From Aspidiotus rigidus (taxonomy: Eukaryota; Arthropoda; Insecta; Hemiptera; Diaspididae): DNA of 64,000 nt. The notes beneath the pieces were generated by a model. It was not told the origin of the DNA. It searched no databases and was given only the letters and a program-made list of their open reading frames with translations. A program made the position numbers and the translations under genes. The DNA is taken from contig JAVHKY010000082.1 in assembly GCA_035079385.1 (NCBI GenBank), forward strand, positions 310,001-374,000, given 5' to 3'. Shown in pieces: positions 10,836 to 22,131 of this stretch (the first letter of the stretch is position 1; every line of letters begins with the position of its first letter).

Positions 10836-11639
10836 CTCTCAGCATACATAGCTCGCAGGTCGAAATAATGTTTCAAAGTTCTCCCTCTTTACATTATAAT
10901 ATACCTAATAAACTCGAAAAATTTCCAACATCAACGTTTTTCCAAACGGCGCCCCAATTTTTTCTCTGATCTAAATGACTCCACCCCCTCTCCCGAAAAA
11001 AACGGGTCAGTTCACTGTTGAAATCCGACATTGAACTTACGGATTTCGCGTGGGCACCTCACGAAAAACCGAGGCTCAGATTTTCTTATAATATCTCACA
11101 GGTAAAAAACAACGACCATGTTCAACAATTATGAATTTGCAGATAGATGGCGGACAAGGAGCACTGGACGATAGTTGCGCTATATACCCTTTCATAAAAT
11201 AGATGCCCAGTCAAAAGAATTTTATTATACCAGAAATACAAGAAAGAATGTGAAAGAACCAGTAGCTTGGAACCAGCTTCAAATACAACTTGACTGGGGA
11301 CACAACTACTGCGCGCAATCAGTAGCAACGGATACACAGCTGCTGTTGCTTCTAATGTGACTGGTACGACAGAAGCTCCAATATCTGATAACGATGTAAT
11401 TACTTCTTCAAATCTGAAATTAAAGGAAGAAAAACCGTACTTTTGCTGTTAAAAAATAATGATACAGGTTACGGCCATGAAGTACAAGAATTGTACCTCA
11501 GGTAATGGAAAAGCTGTGTACTGATCTTCAACGTATACGTGTATAGAGATATGGGGCGGAAAAATCTTGAAATTTTGATCTTTTGATTTCGAAGAAATCC
11601 GCAAAATCGACAGCATCGACAAAAAACGAAAAACGGCTA

Positions 11640-11662
11640 TATAATAATAATAATAATAATAA
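11640..11662 (+). repeat. (ATA)n microsatellite
   Basis: Seven to eight ATA units. Confidence 0.8.
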
Positions 11663-12042
11663 TTTTTCGTGATCTAAATGATTACAAATTATAGATAATA
11701 AATTCGTAAAAAAGATCAAAGATTACTAAAACAAAAATACTGAAAAATTTATTTTATACGTGGTAACATTTAATTGAAAAGGTGAATAAAAAGGCTTTAT
11801 TACAACAAATATTCGTATGAAATTGCGACGTTTCGCTACCGCCAGGATAGCTTTATCAAGCACAATTACGAGTAGGTAAACTGAGGACAACAAAATAAAA
11901 CGAGCGAAGAACAGGTAATTTTTTAGGAAGAAGTATTAAACGCAGACGATATTTTTCCATTGATTCCGTACGACGGAAAAAGCAGTGCAGTGGTGGTGCT
12001 TCACAAGGTATTACAAAATTTAGATCCCATATCATCTGTCAT

Positions 12043-12382
12043 CTGTTTCTTTCGACTCTCATAACACCAACAAACATGAACGCTTTTCCAAAATCAAAGA
12101 TCCTATCCCCATTAAGAAAGATTCTGATGTTGTTTACAAGATTCCTTGTTTTGGGTGTCCCAGAGTCTACGTGGGGGAAACCTCGCAGCTTCTCCAGGCG
12201 AGGTTATCCCAACACCAAAAATATGTAGAACATCAGAGCCGCCACACTGCTTTGTCCTCTCATACGTTGGATACGGATCACGTTTTTCTTTTCGATAACG
12301 CTAGAATACTAGGCCGCGGCCGGGAACAAAATGATCGCGAACGTAAGATTCTCGATGTTATCAACATACACGTAGTTACGTA
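12043..12382 (+). pseudogene. Penelope-like GIY-YIG endonuclease domain
   Basis: The open frame carries DVVYKIPCFGCPRVYVGETS, then QARLSQHQKYV, HTALSSH, DHVFLFDNARILGR and a closing RKILDVINIHV. This is the C-terminal nuclease of Penelope-like retroelements: the GIY half is VVYKI, the YIG half is VYVG, two Cys and two His form the extra zinc-binding motif, and the ending with an acidic residue before the final helix is usual. Family knowledge: the domain cleaves target DNA so that the reverse transcriptase can prime from it. The frame ends normally (TAG at 12380-12382) but the reverse transcriptase upstream is absent: only about 130 bp separate it from the left arm. It is a fragment, not a host gene. 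Confidence 0.8.
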
Positions 12383-12584
12383 GCAAAGTCATATAGAAAA
12401 ACCAAGTTAGTTCACGACGCGACGCATTTAATCAACGTTATTCTCCACTTTACATGCAGAGTTACGTAATTTATCGCGGTAGGCGCGCTTGGTGCATAGA
12501 CATCCTGTTTTCACACAGCGCATATGGACGATTTTCAAATTTATTGATTTACCGTACTCGAAAAATTAATTTTTACGCAAAATT

Positions 12585-12715
12585 GAAGAGAGCAAAAATT
12601 ATTCCTCTTGTAATTTTCTATCCATTGGTGCGAAGAAAAAAATTTTATCACAAAAAAATCTGAAACCACCTATGACTGATAGAAAATTACAAGAGGAATA
12701 ATTTTTGCTCTCTTC
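12585..12715. repeat. 38-bp perfect inverted repeat
   Basis: 12585-12622 and 12678-12715 are exact reverse complements (core AAAATTATTCCTCTTGTAAT), with a 55-bp loop. Perfect pairing suggests recent origin. No protein or terminal motif was recognised. Confidence 0.8.
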
Positions 12716-12906
12716 CATTTCGCATGAAAGTTGGTCGTTTTGGAAATAACGGGAAAAATTAAACATCAGCCCATAAGAGCCTATAGTGAAGTAGGGATAT
12801 CAGTAATACGCTAACGCTTTTGTACAGCGGAAGACCGGTGAACGTAGTGGGTGAACCAACTTGCTTCATGTCTCATCCTACGAGGCATGAACCAATCGTT
12901 TTATTT

Positions 12907-13060
12907 AGGGTCGGCGCGGAGCGCGTAGCCGACCGTATTGTAATCACTTTTTAGGGTCGGCGCAGGCGCTAGCCGACCATATTGTAATCACTTTTTTCTT
13001 CTCCTTCTTCGGCTGAGTTAAAACGCTGACGTAATGGTCGAGTGAGCCGTATGCTGTGTA
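12907..13060 (-). mobile_element. Two tandem family B 3' ends
   Basis: Hairpins GGTCGGC...GCCGACC occur at 12909-12934 and 12955-12978, each bordered by TTTAGG on one side and TATTGTAATCAC on the other. On the minus strand both read ...GCCGACCCTAA. The block with TTCTTCGG and GACGTAATG beyond 13000 matches the region before the hairpin in the other copies. So one body end carries two terminal hairpins in a row. Confidence 0.6.
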
Positions 13061-13860
13061 GTTTCGTTTCTTCAGTTCTTCGCGTGAATTATCATTGCGT
13101 TTTGCGTTTTGATTGTGTTTGTTTTGTTCTGGCTCTACCTGCTAGGAGGGTTTTCTGGGAACAGGCAGTTTATTAATGATAATATTATTGGTTAATTAGC
13201 TAGCGCCTTAAATTAGCCGCTGCTGATTAATTAGGTACAACGACGAGAAAGAATTGAACAATAAAAATAGTAGCGTCTTTATTATCGAACGTTTGCAAAT
13301 TGAAAAGATCGATGTAACAATAAATTAGATATGTTCAAATTACAAGTTTATTTCATTTTAATGATTATATCAGATGTCTACGAATGGAACCAAACGTCCT
13401 AATTGCGATGGAAAAGAATGAGAGTAATGAAATATGAATTCTTGAAATTGTTCTAAACAATGTGAATGGTAAAGCGGTACGTAGAGCAAAATCTAAAATG
13501 AATGATCGTTGAGTCTTGAATATCCTGATCATAAAATCGGTATCTAATTAGCCTACAATGATTCCATTCTCCAATCTGAGTTTGTAGTTCTATTTGATGG
13601 AACGTGAGTACCTGAGTGGAAAGTATGTGAGGCATGAACAGTTTGGATGAATAATCGAAATTTTATTATTTCAACTCGCAGTATAAGGTCCATATAATTA
13701 GTTTCTAGTGCCGGTTCTTACGCCTGATGTTAGAAGCCAAATATCATCTTAAATCAATATTTTGCAATGTATCCGAAGACGTATTGGAATCGGATTATTT
13801 TGTTTTGATGGAATGTAGATCTCATTATTAGCGAAAAGGAGGAGCTTGCCGGAAATACTT
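13061..13860. other. Non-coding spacer
   Basis: AT-rich; nothing recognisable apart from short open frames without motifs. Confidence 0.4.
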
Positions 13861-13862
13861 CT

Positions 13863-14207
13863 ATGACTTGGTTTGATACACTGTATACGCTAATAAGACA
13901 GATACCTATACTGATAGATGGACAAAAACTGAACGTAATTCACAAAGCTTCTATCAATTATCTAGTTGTTGGGCGTTCGTTTCTTTCACAAAATGAGTTT
14001 GTACTCAAGTCAGAACGAGTTGGTAACCACTTTTTCTTTCTCCTTCAAATTTTGCCTAGTTTTGCGTGCAATTATTATTCTCGTGAATTGCATACTTCCT
14101 TATCACGTAGCCTATTATTATCAAGCAAAATTGATAAAGCTGAACGTCTGAAGCCAAAGCCACATCATTTTGGGAAACGAGCTGAAATTTGTTTTACTTA
14201 TTCATAA
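13863..14207 (+). other. Unrecognised open frame in a dispersed repeat
   Basis: A 114-codon frame of unknown meaning. Its last third reads YYSRELHTSLSRSLLLSSK and is echoed by a minus-strand frame at 55.23-55.33 kb (HYSRELRTSVSHTLLLSSR). The likeness reflects a shared DNA repeat; whether it was ever coding is open. Confidence 0.3.
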
Positions 14208-14400
14208 AAAGACACGAGCAAGTGACTGTTCAGTTGTTCTGTGAGTGAAAATCATGTGGACATCCCTGTAGTACAAAGGTTTATTGACGTAGGTCAATTC
14301 GTATAATATTAACAATCAGAGAGAAATAGTCTTCTTTCATTGTCCAAAAGATACAATTTGCCTGATCGTCAGTTTCATGTACAGAACAGCGCCGCAGGGC
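14058..14400 (+). repeat. Dispersed repeat, partner at 54.95-55.32 kb (inverted)
   Basis: Matches the reverse complement of about 54948-55320, including GACGTAGGTCAATTC, ACTACAGGGATGTCCAC in reverse, and CTCTGATTGTTATTA. Identity is high but with several small indels. Confidence 0.65.
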
Positions 14401-14685
14401 ATGAACCTCTTCCAACCTCATGTGAGGTTGCTTGTTCTATATGACTTTCTTACGTAGTCATAATGCATGTAATTTCAAAACTGATACCGACCAACTCAAT
14501 CGAATGTACAAAGCGATGATTCATCATTACACATGATCTTCGCTTTTCTCGTATCGTTCTTCGCTCGTTTTATTTTGCTATCTTCAGTTTACTCGTAATC
14601 GTACTTGATAAAGCTAACCTGACGGTAGCGAAACGTCGCAATTTCATACAAATATTTGTGATAATAAAGCCTTTTCATTTACATT

Positions 14686-15217
14686 TTCAGAAATACTGAA
14701 AATTAACAAATTTGATTAGACTTCACAAATTTTATCGTGAGTAAGATCATTTTGCCGACTAAATTAGATCACTCAATTCAACGTTCTGTCTTCATGGCTC
14801 GCAGTCATTTCGACTATTTCTTCTTTTTTGCCCCCTCCAAACTTTCACGGGTGCCACTCGTAGATCCGTAGCACCTACCTTCTTGCGCTTTAAAATCAGT
14901 TTGTCGTCAATATCTCAAGTATTTTGCTGTCACAAAGAAAAATTTACTATGTACTAAAATTTTCATTGTAAGAAGTAGTCAAATATTGAGTCTTCACCAA
15001 TTATTTGAAAATATCAATGTCAGAATAAGCAGAAAATACAAATATGTGTGCGTGAGCAAAAACCACTTCAGCGAGCACAATAAAATCAAAATATAAAATG
15101 TGCGTACGTAAAAGCCTGTTCACCAAAGGTAAGATCTTTCTGTGAGTTTTTGAGTGGTCAACGAAGAATGTTTTTAGGGTCGGCCCATGTCGTACAACTG
15201 CTCCGAGTAGCGTTCAA

Positions 15218-15255
<38 letters not shown>

Positions 15256-15829
15256 TTGTCGTATTTTATGGAATTTTATTACAAAATTTGGGTGTGTAGT
15301 ATTCTTGGGGGCATTTTTCACCCAAGTTTCGTAGAAAAAGCCTTCGCAGCGTGAAAGCAAAACCGACTTTTCCTATTTTATTTTCCTACATCTCTACTTC
15401 TTTTTTCGATTTTGTTCATTATTGGCTACATTATATTACTTAATCGTTTTCGTTAATAACGGCAATATGACATCGTTTTCCGATACAAATTCATTTTTGA
15501 AATCTGCCAAGCATTATTTGTTATTCAATCTCGTATTATACTGATGATAAACAACTTACGATCCCCTCCCCTTCTGAGAAAGAAACACTTTTCGCGCACA
15601 AGTCGGTAACACTCTTCATTTTTCATAGCAACGTTCATTCATTTCATCGCAGGATGGTTAAGGAACTGACGTTCGACTTAGCCCACTCCGAATTTTTCTA
15701 AATTAAAATGAAAAAATCTCAAAAACTACCAATCCGATTTTCAAAAAAATGACCCTATTCCCTAGAGCAACCATAATTCTCAATTTCATCGGATCGATAC
15801 GTTGTTCTAATTTATGGTTATTCGTATTA
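14686..15829. other. Spacer with a (TTA)n microsatellite and a family B-like end
   Basis: A (TTA)n run lies at about 15219-15256. At 15176 the word TTTAGGGTCGGC matches the family B terminus in minus orientation, without a clear second hairpin arm. Nothing coding was seen. Confidence 0.45.
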
Positions 15830-15975
15830 CACAAGAGGAGTGTACACCCGATGGTGTAGCAAATTATCTTTCGTTTACGCTCCGATGATGGTTGTTTAAC
15901 CGAAAACGTTTAGCGGCTGATTTTCTTGTGGTTCAATATAATTTGCTACACCATCGGGTGTACACTCTTTTTGTG
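15830..15975. mobile_element. Hairpin MITE-like repeat, 38-bp arms
   Basis: The arms 15830-15867 and 15938-15975 (core GTGTACACCCGATGGTGTAG) are near-exact reverse complements. The loop of 70 bp includes GTTTAACCGAAAACGTTTAG. A coding frame crossing it is an accident of the palindrome. Confidence 0.65.
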
Positions 15976-16070
15976 TCTCAATTTCATATAAATCGACCCA
16001 ATACCAACCGAGAACATTCGCCCACCAATAGAAGTACATACATACGCGCATACACACGTACCTATGTATA

Positions 16071-16210
16071 TGTGACCTGCGATGAGAAAAGGATGCTCAT
16101 TGCCCATTGACACAGGAACACCATTTCTCTCTGATTAGGTGCCCAATCAGACAGAAATGGTGTTCCTGTGTCAATGGGCAATGAGCATCCTTTTCTCATC
16201 GCAGGTCACA
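16071..16210. mobile_element. 140-bp palindromic MITE, copy 1
   Basis: A nearly perfect palindrome starting TGTGACCTGCGATGAGAAAA and ending with its complement, flanked by TA on both sides. A second copy of exactly the same length lies at 24023-24162. TA flanks suggest a Tc1/mariner-type target. The transcript would fold into a miRNA-precursor-like hairpin. Confidence 0.8.
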
Positions 16211-16307
16211 TATATGAATTTGAGCCGATGTTAAAATCGTGATCCACACACTCTGAAAGGCCGAGAAAACATACCCCACACCAAAAATTCCACCGGCACC
16301 GTACATG

Positions 16308-16545
16308 CCGTTATCAGAACTGTTTTACCAGTGGCGAAAATGTTTCACCCATCGCGAAAGTCAAGTCAGTGGTACAATTGAAAAATTTGTAAATATTCTT
16401 TTTGAACGATAACCAATTTAAATTCTAGGCCAAAGTGTTCCTTTCGCTTCATGTATTATACAAGGTATACTGTTTGTAATTCGTCGCGAAACGAACGATA
16501 TTGGAATTTGCTAATCCACACTCGCTTCGCTCGTGAGGCTACACT
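16308..16545 (+). repeat. Dispersed repeat, partner at 38.76-38.99 kb
   Basis: Shares CCGTTATCAGAACTG, CTTTTTGAACGATAACCAAT, CTTCATGTATTATA and the closing GGCTACACTGCGCTCGTT with 38761-38995, in the same orientation. It is non-coding. Confidence 0.7.
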
Positions 16546-16732
16546 GCGCTCGTTTCTGTAGTAAACTGCCAATAATACCTAGGTCTGATCTGTCAATAGT
16601 TTTAAATTTGGAAAAGGCAGGCACTGATTTTGGCCTAGATAGTCAGGATTAAAAATAGTAAAGGTAGAGTTAATTGAACACACGATCGTTTTATTAAAAA
16701 ATACACGTACAGACTATTCTTCGCCTAATATA

Positions 16733-17268
16733 CAATGGAACTTCCCTACAACGAACTTCTATATAACAAAAACTTCTATATAACGAAATTTTTCGCTGGT
16801 CCCTTGAAATTTCCACATAAAAAGCGATTCTATACAACGAAGAAAAACTTGTATATAAGGAATTTTTTTCACCATAAAAAACCTTTAATTATGCGGTAAA
16901 ACGTGTAACATACAGTTCTTTGTTATAATTTCTGCATGAATATTGGGTGTACAAGCGAGAAACCTGTGAATATCGGACGTATCGGGTGCAGGGAATTCCT
17001 TTACATTTTGCAAGGATTCACCAGTATTGTTCAGATTTGCACAAAGTTCAGCAAGACATTCGCAATTACTGTGTTCCTCCTACACCGCCTACCTAGAAAA
17101 ATACGTCTGTATGTATACAGTATATTGTAAGTATGTACTATAATGTACATGTGAAAAAATAAAAATAAATAAATAGAAAAAAAAAGAATTTCTATATTAT
17201 AACGAAGTTTCTATACAACAAATTTTTTCATTGTACCCCTGGCCCTTCGTCATTGGGAAATTCCACTG
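16733..17268. mobile_element. pogo/Tigger-like non-autonomous element
   Basis: The left end CAATGGAACTTCCCTACAAC is followed by repeated TATATAACGAA words; the right end, in complement, reads CAGTGGAATTTCCCAATGAC followed by the same kind of words. CAGTGGAA plus repeated ATAACGAA is the familiar end of pogo-like elements. There is no transposase; the 540-bp interior is AT-rich. The flanks are TA on the left and TG on the right, so the TA duplication is decayed. Confidence 0.65.
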
Positions 17269-17989
17269 TGTATCAAATGGCGGGGTAGAATAGCGAAAAG
17301 TAAAAAAATCGAACAAAGGTTGAACAAAACTCGAATAACGGCCTACAATTGACCTTCTACAAACTGATCTTTCTAACGCACTCAAACGAACTGAATTCTC
17401 CTCGTCAATACCTCTCAAAGTCGACAATGGGTTGAGCACAATCGGAATGGATCGAGTGGTCGAACCATCTTCTTCCTGTCGAGTATTATCGTTATCCTAG
17501 TCTTTATCGTCTTAATTACATTTCCTTCTCAAATGTGATTGAAGGTCTTTTCTCAAACATTATCAGAATTCCAAACAAGCACCTCGTGCGTTGCACGAGG
17601 TGATAAGAGGATCTGCTAATGTTTTCTCTACAGAAAAATAGACCTACCATTTACAATTAGGCCTATTACAAGCTCTCACATGAAAAAAATTAACGTCTCA
17701 CAATAAATGATTAAATGCATTAATTCTCTAATCTCAGTCTTAATAGTTGAATAATTATGAAAATAATAATTAATACTTGTACTTGAAAACATATCCTGTA
17801 ATATCAAAAACTCAAATCTTTTTTCTGTTCTACCCTTTGATGCGATAAGTTTTAAACAACAAAAAGAGTGAATGATAGTTGGCTAATTTTGCCATGTAAT
17901 TCCCTAATTTGGTTCATAACTCAAGACAGGCAAACCCAGATTAGAAACTAGATAATACACTGTAACCAAATGATATAATTTTGATGATT
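17269..17989. other. Spacer with a strong small hairpin
   Basis: The only structure seen is the palindrome at 17580-17602. The rest is AT-rich without motifs. Confidence 0.4.
17580..17602. repeat. Perfect 10-bp-stem hairpin
   Basis: CACCTCGTGC, a 3-nt loop GTT, then GCACGAGGTG. It is GC-rich in AT-rich surroundings. There is no T-run that would suggest a terminator. Confidence 0.75.
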
Positions 17990-18601
17990 AGGTATTCACC
18001 TACACAACAGTGTTATCAAAGGTACCTAAACATTAATTGAAACTCAAAAGTAGGACCAAGTACAAATTAAGATTGAATGGCAAATTACAAAACCAGGATA
18101 TCACATTCACGATCCATTATCAATATTTAATCATTCTACTTCTTATGTTTTTATTTGTAATTATTCATTTCATATTCCCATCGCGTTGTGAGACATTTCC
18201 TTTCATTTGTATTCAATTGCATTCATACCGTTTGAACCAATTTCAAGAATTCATATCACATCTTTTGGATTCTAAGTATTTGTCAAAGCTAACACTCAAC
18301 AATTAATAAGCAATAACCTGAAGTAACACTGTTGAGTACAAACAACGCTGATATTACACCCTTCCAACAATTGTCATTTTCGTCATGAGATAAGGATAAT
18401 AAGTACCGGTAACACAAATTGTAAAATTGTAGAATTGAAATCTCAATTATATAGGTAATACTATCACAAACTTCCATTCATGTGGACTACCATGCTGTGA
18501 CGTCAGCGTCTTAACTGACCCGAAGAAGAATAAAAAGACATAAAGACGAAGAAGAAAGTGATTACAATACGGTCGACTAGCGCGCGCGGTGCCGACCCTG
18601 A
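17990..18601 (+). mobile_element. Dispersed repeat family B, copy 3
   Basis: Matches 3595-3990 of copy 2 (for example GTTGAGTACAAACAACGCTG), then jumps to the terminal block with GTGATTACAATACGGTCG and ends GCCGACC-CTGA (18598-18601). Relative to copy 2 the middle section is deleted. Confidence 0.6.
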
Positions 18602-19573
18602 AAAGAACTCGGTTGACGAAATTCCAAAGAAGAATACTCTACAAACGCACAGTCTAGTGGCGGTTAATTGAACTTCCGACCGATCGGCTGAACACGTATT
18701 TTTGCCTTATTTTATGTACATTCCAATATCATTCGTTTTTTGACACTCATTACAAAACATACTATTTTGTTTGTTTTTTCTAAATTTAATAATAAAAATA
18801 ATTTTTCATTTTAAATTATTTAAATCGATAATTGAATAAAAAAAAAAAATAAAATTGAATATTGAGAGCCGGTTTTTCAAAACTTGTCAAGTCCATTTTA
18901 ATCAAAATTAAGATATTACCGGTAGCGTTTTTAGCGTCTTATACAAGTACTACATTATATAAAAATGTCAAATAATTTTTTGGCACCACTATGTACGCGG
19001 TATATGATCTACAAAGTACGAACCCTATTATTTTGGTTTTCCAAAACTAGAGGTCGATTTTATTTTTCCTGAAAAATTTGCTCAAGTGGATAGATTTACC
19101 AAATTTTGGAAAATTGGCTCTCATTAAGTGTCGCAAAAGTCACTTATTAATTTTGCACATGTTGAAAAAGTATATCCACGTTTTTGCAAATGACGATTTG
19201 ATTCGAAAAAAATTAACAAAAAAAAAAAAACAAATTCAAAGAGAGACGCAAAAAACTTCAGGGGTGTAGTTGACAATCACCCCACCAACGAGTATACCGA
19301 AATGCGTACTCGAAACAATTGTGTAAACAGCTGTAAAGACGCGCATGCATATTTTTTGTGATTGGTAAGTGACTTCTGGCGTAACGCGAGATTGGTAAGT
19401 GACTTTTGCGTTACCCTGTAAATATTATTGATCCTATCTTTGATAAATTATTTCAAAATAAAATAAAATCAGAAAAAACAGTGCTTTCGCACTTTCTTTT
19501 GTCTTCGAACACTACGCAATAAATATTATTGGTAAAAATGAAGCTCTGTCAGTAGCATACGTAATATAAAAAA
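18602..19573. other. Non-coding spacer
   Basis: AT-rich with A-runs near 18838 and 19218. TTGGTAAGTGACTT occurs twice near 19362 and 19391. No gene was recognised. Confidence 0.4.
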
Positions 19574-20478
19574 CTAGCGGTTAACGAGACCGCCAGCTGT
19601 GTGTTGAGTAGATATATCAGTGTTTTGTAAATATTTCGATTTTGACGGTAAGAGCTGACCTGATAGGTAAGGGCTGTATTGCAGCAAAAAACGGACTAAT
19701 TCATCAATATTTTACGAGTCGCAATGATTAAGGAAATAGATGGCCAGTAAGTAAAAAGCCTGCCATACCCTTGAAGAATTACATCAGTCTGTATAGAGGC
19801 ATGAGACGCTCTCAGTCATTTCCTATATGAGACACCGGATGTAATTTTCCCAATTCTTTCTCAAACCCAGTACCTTTTCTTAGGTAGCTTCAAACTCTGA
19901 TGAGGATATTTATTTGACGTACACTCGTATCACCCGAACATTGGATACATAAAACTTGAATGGTCTCTATAGATTCATCCAGAGCAACCGGTTTGAATGC
20001 TCTCTCTGTGTGAATACGATAATGTGAAATACGCATCAGTTGAAATACCGATAGTTTCTAAATTTCCTCCTAAAAATCTGAGGTTGGACTTATTCGAAAG
20101 GAAATTGCAGGGGCTACAATTTTTGTTCTCTTCAATTTTTCATAAAAATGATATACTCGAGTTATCACTATAATTCAATTTTTAAAACTGCACCACTCAA
20201 CGCGTTTGAACGGTTGGAACAACGCGCGTGCGCGTATGTCTAGGGTACAGCGAGAAGCAGTTCCAGTACTCGATAATCCCCGTTTTTTCCTAATTTTTTC
20301 GCCCCATACTCCAGTTTGAGGGAATCACAAAGTCAAAATTTATTCAAAAACCTGACCCAATGAAACGAAATTTTTCAAAAAAAATTCCAAGTTGATGGGT
20401 GAAGGCGTTCAAAAGTTATGGACGTATATACATACATACAGATGTATATTATACAGACAAACATTCTACTTTGTATAG
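19574..20478 (-). mobile_element. Helitron/Helentron-like family A, copy A1
   Basis: On the minus strand it starts near ACAAAGTAGAATGTTTGTCT, continues with GTAT/GTCT-like microsatellite, passes the block GTTCAAACGCGTTGAG-like sequence, and ends with a hairpin GGCGGT..., then ACCGCTAG before T (19574-19577). The body is shared with A3 and A5. It carries no Rep/helicase, so it is non-autonomous. A short repeat near the 5' end plus a 3' hairpin followed by CTAG is the DINE-1/Helentron layout. Confidence 0.6.
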
Positions 20479-20482
20479 GATA

Positions 20483-20889
20483 TTATTAGATGTCTGTCTG
20501 TGAATCAGCCAGGCAAGTACGTGCCGTAAGTCGACGCTTTCAAGCCACGCCATTTCCGCGGCTAAATCAGCAGTTTCTTTGGGTTCATTGTTTCCGTTCT
20601 TGCCCCAATTTCGCAATCGTTTGTACCAACCTCCAAAGGGAGAAAAGGTTCAGGCAGGTTCGATGCCCCTCGTTTTCGCTCCTTCGATTGTAGCTTTGCG
20701 TGCCGGAGTTCAAAGTAGGTGCAGACCAATCCGTGCTCAGGAATGACCTTATTGAGGATAGTTCTCTCGCCTTTCTCCTCCTTAATCATTGCGACTGGTA
20801 AAATATTAATGGTTAAAATCGAAATATTTACAAAACACGGATAGCTACTCAACACACAGCTGGCGGTCAGGCGCGCCGCCAACCGCTAG
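20483..20889 (+). mobile_element. Family A, 3'-end copy A2
   Basis: Ends in the clearest terminus of the family: TGGCGG (hairpin arm), GCGCGCCGCCA (other arm), then ACCGCTAG at 20882-20889 followed by T. The sequence before it, AATATTTACAAAACACGG and CTACTCAACACAC, matches the ends of A1 and A3. It abuts A3 head-to-tail. Confidence 0.6.
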
Positions 20890-20893
20890 TACA

Positions 20894-22131
<1,238 letters not shown>

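Larger units (their letters stand above)
11772..14685. mobile_element. Deleted Penelope-like element between inverted arms
   Basis: The arms 11772-11915 (plus) and about 14550-14685 (minus) are close reverse complements. Both hold AAAAGGCTTTATT, GCGACGTTTCGCTACCG, a stem region and AAATAAAACGAGCGAAGAAC. Right behind the left arm lies a GIY-YIG nuclease fragment of Penelope type. The reverse transcriptase is missing. The rest of the interior holds other repeats: a 38-bp inverted pair at 12.6 kb, family B ends at 12.9 kb and a dispersed repeat at 14.1 kb. I see it as an internally deleted element with later insertions. No target duplication was found. Confidence 0.6.

Noticed and set aside
16936..17130. 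Frame inside the pogo-like element as a transposase
   Set aside because: It has no DDE or helix-turn-helix motif; the element is too short to be autonomous.
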